From Rhodoferax sp. U2-2l (GTDB lineage Bacteria > Pseudomonadota > Gammaproteobacteria > Burkholderiales > Burkholderiaceae_C), in assembly GCF_020594515.1 (NCBI RefSeq), contig NZ_JAJCTH010000002.1:186001-250000 (forward strand): DNA of 64,000 nucleotides, given 5' to 3'. The notes under the pieces are model-generated. The model did no database searches. It worked only from the letters and a program-made list of their open reading frames with translations, and was not told the origin of the DNA. The position numbers and the translations under genes were made by a program. Shown here piece by piece: positions 8,076-15,987 of the stretch. How positions within the stretch are numbered: position 1 is the first letter of the stretch; the number at the start of each line of letters is the position of its first letter.

Positions 8076-8795
8076 ATGCCTGAATTGACCTCTTCCCTCT
8101 TCTGGATCGCCGTCCTGCAGATCATCATCATCGACATCATGCTCGGTGGTGACAACGCGGTGGTGATCGCCCTGGCCTGCCGCAAACTGCCGCCCGAGCA
8201 GCGCAAAAAAGGCATCTTCTGGGGTGTCGTGGGCGCCATCGGCCTGCGCGTGGTGATGATTTTCTTCGCCTTGCAACTGCTGGCCGTGCCCTACCTGAAG
8301 ATTGTGGGCGGCTTGTTGCTGCTGTGGATTGGCATCAAGCTGATGCTGCCCGAGCACGAAGACGAGCACGACAGCATCGACGGTGGCACCACCCTGATGG
8401 CGGCCATCAAGACCATTGTGGTGGCCGACGCGGTGATGAGCCTGGACAACGTGATTGCGGTGGCCGGTGCCTCGCACGGCTCGATGGTGCTGGTGACCTT
8501 TGGCATTCTGGTGTCGATCCCGATCGTGGTCTGGGGCAGCAAGCTGGTGCTCACGCTCATGGACCGTTTCCCCGTGGTGATCACGCTGGGTGCGGCGCTG
8601 CTGGGCTGGATTGCCGGGGGCATGCTGCTGTCTGACAAGGCCACGCCAGAGGTCCTGTCCAAAGGTATCCCGTACGCGCACTACCTGTTTGCTGCTGCCG
8701 GCGCGGTGCTGGTGGTGGTGGTTGGCAAATGGCTGGGCAGCCGCAAAACGCCCCGTCCGGCCATTGAGCTGCCTGTGTCTAACCCTGATCATTAA
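8076..8795 (+). CDS. TerC-family integral membrane protein
   Basis: This 239-aa TerC-family protein has about seven hydrophobic segments. Characterised relatives export manganese and help metallate exported proteins, while others were first linked to tellurium resistance. Two acidic membrane motifs typical of the family are visible, IDIMLGGDNAVVIALACR near residue 20 and VADAVMSLDNVIAVAGA near residue 120, and each presents Asp and Asn for metal binding. A charged loop EHEDEHD lies between. It starts with ATG behind a poor ribosome site and is followed after 14 bp by a universal stress protein gene. A metal-export role is inferred. Confidence 0.88.
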   Translation: MPELTSSLFWIAVLQIIIIDIMLGGDNAVVIALACRKLPPEQRKKGIFWGVVGAIGLRVVMIFFALQLLAVPYLKIVGGLLLLWIGIKLMLPEHEDEHDSIDGGTTLMAAIKTIVVADAVMSLDNVIAVAGASHGSMVLVTFGILVSIPIVVWGSKLVLTLMDRFPVVITLGAALLGWIAGGMLLSDKATPEVLSKGIPYAHYLFAAAGAVLVVVVGKWLGSRKTPRPAIELPVSNPDH

Positions 8796-8809
8796 CCCAG
8801 AGACTGACC

Positions 8810-9238
8810 ATGAGCACTTCCTATTTGATTGCTGTAGATGGTTCTGATCCGGCGCTGAGGGCCGTTGACCACGTGGTTCAGGATGCAGCCAACCGCCGCA
8901 CCACCGCGCAGATTTACCTCGTCAATGTCCAACCCCCGTTGCCCAACGATGTGACACGGTTTATTGACAATCAGACGGTAGAAGCCTTCCACCGCGAGTC
9001 GGGGGATGCTGCCCTGGCTGGCGCCCGGCAAAAACTGACACAGGCCGGCATGGCTTTCACCTCGCACTTGCTGATCGGTGATGCCGCGCCTGCCATCGTG
9101 AATTTCGCCAACGAAAAAGGCTGCAGCATGATCGTCATGGGCGCGCATGGATTCGGCCATGTGGTCGGACTTTTCATGGGTTCGGTCACGGTCAAAGTGG
9201 TGCAACTCTCGACGGTGCCCGTGCTCTTGATCAAGTGA
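8810..9238 (+). CDS. Universal stress protein (UspA family)
   Basis: This is a 142-aa single-domain universal stress protein. It starts MSTSYLIAVDGSDPALRAVDH and carries the ATP-binding motif G-2x-G-9x-G-S as GAHGFGHVVGLFMGS near residue 115, so it should bind ATP like MJ0577-type members. Such proteins are cytoplasmic and induced by growth arrest or stress; a precise role cannot be read. It lies 14 bp after terC and is probably cotranscribed with it, which links it loosely to metal or membrane stress. Confidence 0.92.
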   Translation: MSTSYLIAVDGSDPALRAVDHVVQDAANRRTTAQIYLVNVQPPLPNDVTRFIDNQTVEAFHRESGDAALAGARQKLTQAGMAFTSHLLIGDAAPAIVNFANEKGCSMIVMGAHGFGHVVGLFMGSVTVKVVQLSTVPVLLIK

Positions 9239-9282
9239 GCACGGCAGGTGCCATGCACCTGATGGCTGTAAATCTGCATAAT

Positions 9283-9305
9283 GGGCCGAATGGAGAGTTC
9301 GGCCC
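9283..9305 (+). terminator. Hairpin after the stress protein gene
   Basis: GGGCCGAA (9283-9290) pairs perfectly with TTCGGCCC (9298-9305) over a 7-nt loop. No T-run follows, so termination is only probable. A second small hairpin AGGTGC-CAT-GCACCT sits at 9246-9260. Confidence 0.4.
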
Positions 9306-9413
9306 TGTGGGGCAGCTCATAACCAACTTGGCCTGCCGACCTGCTGATAACCCGTTCATGTTTGTTGACCTATCCTCGCTGTTGATGCTTTTTCCTGCCA
9401 CGCGTACGCCAGG

Positions 9414-10643
9414 ATGAACCCAGACGCACACCACATCTGGCAAGCCCCGCGCTGGGCGCTGGCGGTGCTGCTGGCCATGCTCGGCATGCTGGGGCCGTTC
9501 TCCATTGACACCTACATTCCGGCGTTTTCCGGCATCGCCACCTCGCTCAACGCCACGCCGGTGCAGATGCAGCAGACGCTCTCAGCCTACCTGTTTGGCT
9601 TTGCCTTCATGAGCCTGTTTCACGGCGCGTTGTCTGACAGTGTGGGGCGCAGGCCGGTGGTGTTGTGGGGGCTGGCGGCATTCACCGTGGCATCCATCGG
9701 TTGTGCGCTGTCGCAAAGCATCGGGCAGCTGGTGTTTTTCCGCGCGGTGCAGGGGCTGACCACGGGCGCGGGCATCGTGGTCTCGCGCGCGGTGGTGCGT
9801 GACATGTTTCCCCCGGCGCAGGCGCAAAAGGTCATGAGCCAGATCACCATTTATTTTGGTGTGGCGCCTGCGGTGGCGCCGATGATTGGTGGGGTGTTGT
9901 ACCAGCACCTGGGCTGGCACAGCGTGTTCTGGTTCTTGACCGGGGTGGGGGTGGTCTTGTGGGTGGCCAACTACCGGCTGCTGCCTGAAACCCTGCACCT
10001 GAGTCACCGCCAGCCGCTCAAGGTCAGCAACCTGATGCAGGGGTACTGGCAGCTCGGGCGCGATCCGCGCTTCTTTTTGCTGGCGCTGGCCAGCGGCATT
10101 CCGTTCAACGGCATGTTTTTGTATGTGCTGTCGGCGCCGGTGTTTCTGGGGGATCATCTGGCGCTGGCGCCCACGCAATTCTTCTGGTTTTTTGTGCTGA
10201 CCATCAGCGGCATCATGAGCGGCGCCTGGGTCAGCGGGCGCATGGCCGGGCGCCTAGCGCCCAAGCGGCAGATCAAGTACGGGTTTTTGATCATGCTCGG
10301 TGTGGCCGTCCTCAACCTGGTCTTCAACGCGCTGTTCACGGCGCAGGCCTCGTGGGCGATGTTCCCGATCGCGATTTTTTCTTTTGGCTGGGCCATGATG
10401 GTCCCGGTGGTGACGCTGCTGGTGCTGGACCTGCACCCGGAGCGCCGCGGCATGGCTTCCAGCCTGCAGGCGTTCGTCGGCTCCACCGCCAACGGGCTGG
10501 TGGCCGGGCTGATTGCGCCGTTGGTGATGCATTCCACCGTGGCGCTGGCCGCTGCGTCACTGGCCATGTTGTCGGTGGGCGTGGTCGCCTGGATGCTTCT
10601 GCACCGGCGCTGGCCGGCGATTGGCCGCACAGCGGAAAGCTGA
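9414..10643 (+). CDS. Bcr/CflA-type multidrug efflux MFS transporter
   Basis: This 409-aa inner-membrane major facilitator has about twelve transmembrane segments. The N-terminus (LLAMLGMLGPFSIDTYIPAFSGIA) and the loop GALSDSVGRRPVVLWG, which is MFS motif A, place it in the Bcr/CflA drug:proton antiporter group. RAVQGLTTGAGIVVSRAVVRDMF matches the motif around transmembrane helix 4-5 in this group. Substrates cannot be read from sequence. The start is the ATG at 9414 after AGG; it stands alone after a 175-bp gap. Confidence 0.9.
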   Translation: MNPDAHHIWQAPRWALAVLLAMLGMLGPFSIDTYIPAFSGIATSLNATPVQMQQTLSAYLFGFAFMSLFHGALSDSVGRRPVVLWGLAAFTVASIGCALSQSIGQLVFFRAVQGLTTGAGIVVSRAVVRDMFPPAQAQKVMSQITIYFGVAPAVAPMIGGVLYQHLGWHSVFWFLTGVGVVLWVANYRLLPETLHLSHRQPLKVSNLMQGYWQLGRDPRFFLLALASGIPFNGMFLYVLSAPVFLGDHLALAPTQFFWFFVLTISGIMSGAWVSGRMAGRLAPKRQIKYGFLIMLGVAVLNLVFNALFTAQASWAMFPIAIFSFGWAMMVPVVTLLVLDLHPERRGMASSLQAFVGSTANGLVAGLIAPLVMHSTVALAAASLAMLSVGVVAWMLLHRRWPAIGRTAES

Positions 10644-10755
10644 TGCCCGTTCAAGATCTCCCGCGTGATTTTTGCTTGGCCTGGTCGGGCTGATGCACGG
10701 CCTGCGGCTTCGCGCCTAGACTCGAGGGGTTTGGAAACGGAATAAGGAGCTGGCT

Positions 10756-11124
10756 GTGAACCCCATGATCCCGGTGATATGTCTGCTGACGGCGTCGATG
10801 GGTTTGGGCTTGTGGATGGGGCGGCAGTTTCTGCGCCGGGTCAGCAGCAACCCGATCCATATCGGGTTTCATCTGCTGCTGGGTGTGGCCGGGTTGGAGG
10901 CGGTGGTGATGCTGATGCGCATCACCCCGGATGCTGTGGCTGACAGCGCCGGGCCGTCCGGCAAAGCCGCTGCCCTGGTGCTGGCGCTGGCGGTGATCAC
11001 CGGGTTTGCGACATCGGTGGTGGCCAGGCGCTGGTCGCGTCAGAGCGGGGGCATGGTGCTGGCTACCCACACCGTTTTCGGTACGCTGGGTTTTGTGATG
11101 TTTTTGGCCTGGGCCTTCATGTGA
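10756..11124 (+). CDS. Small four-helix membrane protein, unknown function
   Basis: This 122-aa protein starts at GTG behind a good AAGGAG site. Four hydrophobic stretches are visible (about residues 4-22, 37-54, 72-90 and 103-121), with positive charges RRVSS and VVARRWSRQ in the loops. I do not recognise a family. Codon use matches the neighbours, and the good ribosome site supports expression. It lies between an exporter gene and the EF-hand protein gene on the same strand. Confidence 0.65.
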   Translation: MNPMIPVICLLTASMGLGLWMGRQFLRRVSSNPIHIGFHLLLGVAGLEAVVMLMRITPDAVADSAGPSGKAAALVLALAVITGFATSVVARRWSRQSGGMVLATHTVFGTLGFVMFLAWAFM

Positions 11125-11133
11125 CAGGCAGGG

Positions 11134-11160
11134 CATCCCGGACTTGACCAGCCCGCCATG
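11134..11160. repeat. Degenerate copy of the CCATGG-type palindromic repeat
   Basis: CATCCCGGACTTGACC is joined to AGCCCGCCATG, i.e. the two ends of the repeat found complete at 28651-28719 with the middle deleted. It lies just upstream of the EF-hand gene; its TTGACC (11144-11149) is followed 20 bp later by TATAGT, so it might supply a -35 element. Confidence 0.6.
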
Positions 11161-11201
11161 AACGCCGTTTATAGTCTTGTACACATCAACAAGGAGCAAA
11201 C

Positions 11202-13055
11202 ATGGCTGACACAGCACATCAATGGCGGTTTTTCCGTGCCGGTGGGTTTGACCAGGTGCAGCTGGACACCGCTGCCGATCTGCTGGCGCTGGGTGAGTTG
11301 GACCAAAAACTCTGGGTGGCCCTGTCGTGCCCGGTCAAGGGCATCGAGTTTGATGCGCGCAGCCTGCAGTTCATCGACAGCGACAACGACGGCCATGTGC
11401 GCGCGCCTGAGCTGCTGGGGGCCATCGCCTGGGCCAACAGCCGCCTGACCAGCCCCGATGTGCTGGTGCAAAAGTGCGACGGCGTGCCCATCGCCCTGAT
11501 CCGTGACGATGACGAAACGGGCCAACTGATCAAAACCGCCGCCCTGGCGCTGGCCAAAGAACTGGGCAAGACCGAAGCCGACACCCTGACGGTGGCCGAG
11601 GCCAGCGCCGCGCAGGTCAGCCACGCCGCCCGCGCCCTGGCCGCCTGGGAGGCCGCCGGTGTGGACGCGCTGCCGCTGGCGGAGGCCACCGCCGCCGCCC
11701 ACGTGCTGGTGAATGAGCTGGACGCCAAGGTGCAAGACTTTTTCACCCGCTGCCAGCTGGCCGCCTTTGACGAGCGCGCTGGGGGTGTGCTCAACGCCTC
11801 GGAAGACGCCCTGAAGGCACTGGCCCCCACCACCTTGCAGCCAGCCAGCCAGGCCATCAGCGATTTGCCTTTGTCGCATGTGACGGCAGACGCCACGCTG
11901 ACGCTCTCAAGCGGCCTCAACCCGGCCTGGGCACCCCGCATGGCCATCCTGCGTGACACCGTGCTCACCCCGTTGCTGGGTGCGCAAGACGTGCTCACCG
12001 CCGCAGATTGGCAAACCATCAAGGACAAACTGGCCACTTACACCACCTGGCTGGCGGCCAAGCCCGACCCCTCGACCGAGGGCGACGGTGTGCGTGACCT
12101 GGAAAAACTCGCCCGCTACGTGCGCGACCTGCAGCCGCTGGCCAACAACTTTGTGGCTTTCCGCGACTTTTACACCCGCCAGGGCAAGGGCACCTTCCAG
12201 ATCGGCACGCTGTACCTGGACGGCCGCTCGTGTGAGTTGGTGGTGGCGGTGAACGACGCCGCCAAACACGCCGCATTGGCAGGCCTGTCACGCGTTTGCC
12301 TGGTGTATTGCGACTGCGTCTGTGGGGCCGACAAGCTCAGCATCGCCGCAGCCTTCACCGCGGGTGATTCGGACCAGCTCATGGTCGGGCGCAACGGCGT
12401 GTTTTACGACCGCCAGGGCCGCGACTGGGACGCCACCATCACCAAAATCATCGACCAGCCGATCAGCCTGCGCCAGGCGTTTTGGTCACCCTACAAGCAG
12501 GTGTCCAAGCTGGTGGGTGCCCAGTTGCAAAAGATGGCGGCCAGCAAGGCCGCCGCCTCGGGTGACAAACTCGCCCAGTCAGCCACCGGGGCCACACAAA
12601 GTGCCGTGGCGGGGGCGCCACCTGCGCCGCCGCCACCGTTTGACGTGGGCAAGTTCGCCGGTATTTTTGCCGCCATCGGCCTGGCGCTGGGGGCCATTGG
12701 CACCATGGTGGTGTCGGTCATGAGCGGGTTGTTGGCACTGGCCTGGTGGCAGATTCCGCTGGTGGTGGTGGGGCTGATGCTGATCATCTCGCTGCCTGCG
12801 GTGGTGCTGGCCTGGTTCAAGCTGCGCAGCCGCAACCTGGGCCCGATCCTGGATGCCAATGGTTGGGCCATCAACGCGCGGGCGCGCATCAACATCCCGT
12901 TTGGCACCTCGCTCACGCAAGTGGCGCAGTTGCCCGCCAACGCCCAGCGCACGCTGCGCGACCCGTATGCCGACAAACCCGCCACCTGGCCCTATGTGCT
13001 GCTGATGCTGGCGGTGGCAGCTGTTGTGTTTTTCTACCTGCGCCAAGGCATTTGA
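11202..13055 (+). CDS. EF-hand membrane protein of unknown function
   Basis: This 617-aa protein starts behind AAGGAG. Residues 59-70 form a perfect 12-residue EF-hand loop (DSDNDGHVRAPE), so calcium binding is likely. Residues 366-374 hold a tight cysteine cluster C-x3-C-x-C-x-C followed by GADK. An Ala/Pro-rich linker leads to strongly hydrophobic segments at about 485-540 and a C-terminal helix at about 596-613, giving a membrane anchor at the C-terminal end with the large N-terminal part on one side. There is no signal peptide, so that part is probably cytoplasmic. I do not recognise a named family and assign no function. Confidence 0.8.
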   Translation: MADTAHQWRFFRAGGFDQVQLDTAADLLALGELDQKLWVALSCPVKGIEFDARSLQFIDSDNDGHVRAPELLGAIAWANSRLTSPDVLVQKCDGVPIALIRDDDETGQLIKTAALALAKELGKTEADTLTVAEASAAQVSHAARALAAWEAAGVDALPLAEATAAAHVLVNELDAKVQDFFTRCQLAAFDERAGGVLNASEDALKALAPTTLQPASQAISDLPLSHVTADATLTLSSGLNPAWAPRMAILRDTVLTPLLGAQDVLTAADWQTIKDKLATYTTWLAAKPDPSTEGDGVRDLEKLARYVRDLQPLANNFVAFRDFYTRQGKGTFQIGTLYLDGRSCELVVAVNDAAKHAALAGLSRVCLVYCDCVCGADKLSIAAAFTAGDSDQLMVGRNGVFYDRQGRDWDATITKIIDQPISLRQAFWSPYKQVSKLVGAQLQKMAASKAAASGDKLAQSATGATQSAVAGAPPAPPPPFDVGKFAGIFAAIGLALGAIGTMVVSVMSGLLALAWWQIPLVVVGLMLIISLPAVVLAWFKLRSRNLGPILDANGWAINARARINIPFGTSLTQVAQLPANAQRTLRDPYADKPATWPYVLLMLAVAAVVFFYLRQGI

Positions 13056-13253
13056 GCCCGCGAGCCACAGCGCCCGGAACGATCAAAGACGGCTGTCCCT
13101 TCAGGCAGCATGCCGCAGTCGTTGCGGGCTGCAGGCGGCTCTCAAGTCGATCGGTTGATTTCCAGAGCTATTTTTGAGCGAATTTCGGGAAAATTTCGAG
13201 CGATTGGCGGCCCCGGCCCGATGACTTCGCTGTCATGGCCAGCTGAATCGGCT

Positions 13254-13282
13254 GTCATGGCGGGCTTGACCCGCCATCCATG
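13254..13282. repeat. Half copy of the palindromic repeat
   Basis: GTCATGGCGGGCTTGACCCG and the following bases form a hairpin ATGGCGGG-CTTG-ACCCGCCAT flanked by TCCATG. The same module forms one half of the complete repeat at 28651-28719. Confidence 0.7.
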
Positions 13283-13360
13283 CCTCCCGCGCCAAGGCGC
13301 CTGAGTCCGCGCCGGGTTGAGATGTACGTGCGCCCGGCCGACTTGCGTGGCGTTGGTATC

Positions 13361-13397
13361 TCGTTAAAATACTGGTTATTCATACAGTATTTAACGA
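13361..13397 (+). promoter_or_regulatory. LexA (SOS) box of imuA in an extended palindrome
   Basis: TACTGGTTATTCATACAGTA (13370-13389) fits CTG-N10-CAG. The symmetry continues outward to 13-14-nt arms, TCGTTAAAATACTG and CAGTATTTAACGA, with a single unpaired A. It ends about 10 bp before the imuA start, so LexA would block the promoter or early transcript. Confidence 0.88.
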
Positions 13398-13407
13398 TTT
13401 GTCCACC

Positions 13408-14274
13408 ATGGCTTCCCGCTCTGCCACCCACCTGCTGGAGACCTTCGGCGACGCCATCTGGTGTGCCGATGCGCTGGCCACGGCTGCCAGTGCCGAAGGC
13501 GCGGCACTGCCCAGCGGCCACGCTGCGCTGGACCAGCACCTGCCCGGTGGTGGCTGGCCGGTGGGTGCCTTGTGTGACATTTTGCAGCCCCCCGGCCAGC
13601 ACCACGAGTGGCGTCTGCTGCTGCCCGCGCTGCGCACACTGACCCAGACCGTGGTGCTGGTGGCGCCACCCCATGCACCGTTTGGCCCCGGGTTGGCGGC
13701 CCAGGGGCTGGCCCTGCCGCAGCTGCTGTGGGTCAAAGCCGACGCACTGGCCCAGCGGCTGTGGGCGGCAGAGCAGGCTTTGCGCTGTGCCGGGGTGGCG
13801 GCGTTGCTGGTTTGGCTGCCGCAGGTGCGCACTGACCATTTGCGGCGGCTGCATCTGGCAGCGCTTGCCCACGGCAAGTTGCTGTTTGCCCTGCGGCCAG
13901 CCAGCGCGCAGCACGAGTCCTCACCCGCAGTGTTGCGTTTGCTGGTGAGCACGGGCGCCGGGGAGGGCGTTGCGCCGCGCCAAACGGAGCGCTCTGTCAG
14001 CACGGCGCCCGCTGCCGGTGTTGACGACGGCTTGACGCTGCACATCCTGAAACGCCGCGGCCCGCCACTGGCCAGCCCGTTCACGCTGAACGCCCGCCCT
14101 GCGGCACTGAGCGTCCTGCTGGCGGTGAGTGCGCCACAGTCGGCCAGCGTCGCACCCGATCAAACCGGAAAGGCGCTGGCAGATGACCGCTTGCCGTCGT
14201 CTGGTACCAACATGCTGGTTTTCCAAACTATGGAGTTGAGCCATGCACTGGATCGCCTTGCTGCCGCAGCCTGA
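13408..14274 (+). CDS. imuA: SOS mutagenesis protein ImuA
   Basis: ImuA is the RecA-like accessory factor of the ImuA-ImuB-DnaE2 translesion mutasome. The protein is 288 aa and shows the expected layout: GHAALDQHLPGGGWPVGALCDIL near residue 40, then a RecA-fold core with VVLVAPPHAPFGPGL and GVAALLVWLPQVRTDHLRRLHLAA. I take the ATG at 13408; a TTG at 13399 is also in frame and neither has a clear ribosome site. The LexA box upstream indicates DNA-damage induction. It overlaps imuB by 32 bp, so the two are translationally coupled. Confidence 0.9.
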   Translation: MASRSATHLLETFGDAIWCADALATAASAEGAALPSGHAALDQHLPGGGWPVGALCDILQPPGQHHEWRLLLPALRTLTQTVVLVAPPHAPFGPGLAAQGLALPQLLWVKADALAQRLWAAEQALRCAGVAALLVWLPQVRTDHLRRLHLAALAHGKLLFALRPASAQHESSPAVLRLLVSTGAGEGVAPRQTERSVSTAPAAGVDDGLTLHILKRRGPPLASPFTLNARPAALSVLLAVSAPQSASVAPDQTGKALADDRLPSSGTNMLVFQTMELSHALDRLAAAA

Positions 14275-15823
14275 GGCAGGGGTGCTGCAGCGGCGCGGTG
14301 GCGGCCCTCTGCACCCGTTCGCCGATGCGTTGGGTGGTGGTGCGGTCGGTGGCGCTGCGCCATCCAGCCAACACGGGCCCGCCACGGCCGATGAGGCCGG
14401 CCTCACCGACCCGCTCACGGCCCTGGGTTGGTGGGCGTTGCAGTTCACACCCAAGGTGTCACTGCAGCAAAGCGCGGTGCTGCTGGAGGTGTCTGCCAGC
14501 GCCCGGCTGTGGGGTGGTCAGGACGCCCTTTTGCGCCATATTGACAGCGCCAACAAGCCTTTGATGTCGATCCGCTATGGGCATGGGCGTACCTCTTTGA
14601 TAGCGATGGCGCGAGCCCTCACAGCGTCTCAACCGCCCACCCCGCCCGATGATTTGCCCTTGAGCAGCTTGCTGGCGGCGCAGCCGCATCTGGACACGCT
14701 GGCGCGGCTGGGCTGCACCCGCTGGGGGCAGCTGCGGGCGTTGCCGCGTGCGGGGGTGGCGCGGCGTTTTGGTGCAGCGCTGGTGGATGCGCTGGATCAG
14801 GCCTACGGCAGTCGCCCGGATGTCTACCCCTGGCTGACCCTGCCTGCGGTGTTTGAGGCTGCGCTTGAGCTGCCCAGCCCGGTGGAAAGTGCCGCCGCCC
14901 TGCTGTTTGGCGCGCGCCGCCTGCTGGCGCAATTGCAGGTGTGGCTGCAATTGCGCCAGTTGGGGGTGCTGGCGGTGGCGCTGGGTTGGGTGATGGATGC
15001 CCGCCGCCACACCGCCACACAGGGTGAACTGGTGTTGCGCACGGCCCAGGCCAGTGCGGACATCAACCACCTGCAGCGCCTGTTGGCCGAGCGGCTGGGC
15101 CAAGTGACGTTGGCGGCGCCAGCCCTGTCGCTGCGTTTGCGGTCGCTGGAAACCCAGCCACGCCAAGGCGCTAGCGCCAGTCTGTTGCTGAACGACCAGC
15201 CTCAGGGTGATAGTCTGGCGCATCTGCTGGAGCGCCTGAGCGCCCGGCTGGGTGCCAGCAACGTGCTGCGCCTGCAGCCGCAGGCAGACCACCGGCCCGA
15301 GCAGATGCAGGTCTGGCGGGCGGCTGTGGCAGGCCCCAGGCGGGTTCAGAAAGGGGCTGCTGAACCTAGCGCTGTGAGCGCCTTGCCTTTCAAGGCTGGT
15401 GGTCAAAAAAGCAGCAAGACCGCGGACGCCCTGCATCAGCCGTTCACCGGCTGGGCCAGCGCCCTGTACCCCACCTGGCTGCTGGCTGAACCGCTGCCAC
15501 TGGCCGTGCACCAGGCGCAGCCGCACTACCAAGGCCCACTGACCTTGCTGGCCGGGCCGCAGCGGCTGGAGGCGGGGTGGTGGTCTGCCGGGCAGGCGGG
15601 CAGTGCGCTGCTTGTTAACGCGGCCAGCGTGCAACGCGTCGGCAAGGGGCTGGCTGATGGCGCTGGCCCGGCCCGGCCAACCCGCAGCCCCGCTGCCTTG
15701 CGCGACTACTTTGTGGCGCGCACCCCTGGCGCGGTGCTGCTGTGGATTTACCGTGAACGGCTGGCGGGTGCCGATCCGGTGCAGGCGTCAGCTGCGTGGT
15801 ATCTGCAGGGGGTGTTTGCTTGA
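14243..15823 (+). CDS. imuB: Y-family polymerase-like protein ImuB
   Basis: ImuB is the Y-family-like hub of the mutasome that bridges DnaE2 to the sliding clamp. It is 526 aa, normal for the family. The N-terminus, MHWIALLPQPEAG, lacks the acidic D-x-D-x-F motif of active Y-family polymerases, as expected for catalytically dead ImuB. RLGCTRWGQLRALPRAGVARRFG near residue 155 is the helix-hairpin-like segment shared with DinB. A clamp-binding motif could not be placed with confidence. It ends without dnaE2 behind it; instead a convergent xylB follows. Confidence 0.9.
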   Translation: MHWIALLPQPEAGVLQRRGGGPLHPFADALGGGAVGGAAPSSQHGPATADEAGLTDPLTALGWWALQFTPKVSLQQSAVLLEVSASARLWGGQDALLRHIDSANKPLMSIRYGHGRTSLIAMARALTASQPPTPPDDLPLSSLLAAQPHLDTLARLGCTRWGQLRALPRAGVARRFGAALVDALDQAYGSRPDVYPWLTLPAVFEAALELPSPVESAAALLFGARRLLAQLQVWLQLRQLGVLAVALGWVMDARRHTATQGELVLRTAQASADINHLQRLLAERLGQVTLAAPALSLRLRSLETQPRQGASASLLLNDQPQGDSLAHLLERLSARLGASNVLRLQPQADHRPEQMQVWRAAVAGPRRVQKGAAEPSAVSALPFKAGGQKSSKTADALHQPFTGWASALYPTWLLAEPLPLAVHQAQPHYQGPLTLLAGPQRLEAGWWSAGQAGSALLVNAASVQRVGKGLADGAGPARPTRSPAALRDYFVARTPGAVLLWIYRERLAGADPVQASAAWYLQGVFA

Positions 15824-15926
15824 GAGCTGGCCTGAGCCGGCAAGCGGCATCGCTCTTACCAAACAATGCTCGCATGTCAACTGTCATGCTTTCCCCGGGA
15901 CGCGTTCTGCCTGAATTCAGGGTAGC

Positions 15927-15957
15927 AAGCCAGCCTTTGCTGCGCGAGGGCTGGCTT
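15927..15957. terminator. Hairpin between convergent imuB and xylB
   Basis: AAGCCAGCC (15927-15935) pairs perfectly with GGCTGGCTT (15949-15957) between the ends of two convergent genes. Its A-rich and T-rich arm ends suit weak bidirectional termination. Confidence 0.45.
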
Positions 15958-15987
15958 CTCTGGCCACCAAGTTTGGGGTCTTGACGG

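Larger units (their letters stand above)
13056..13407. other. Intergenic region with repeat and SOS operator
   Basis: This 352-bp stretch between the EF-hand gene and imuA has no convincing gene. It contains a half copy of the palindromic repeat (13254-13282) and the LexA operator (13361-13397). Short frames that cross the repeat are not supported. Confidence 0.7.

Noticed and set aside
9235-9417. A 60-codon frame between the stress protein gene and the MFS gene
   Set aside because: It spans a terminator-like hairpin, has no ribosome site and overlaps the stress protein stop and MFS start.
13110-13304. A short frame crossing the palindromic repeat before imuA
   Set aside because: The repeat explains the open stretch; no ribosome site or homology is apparent.
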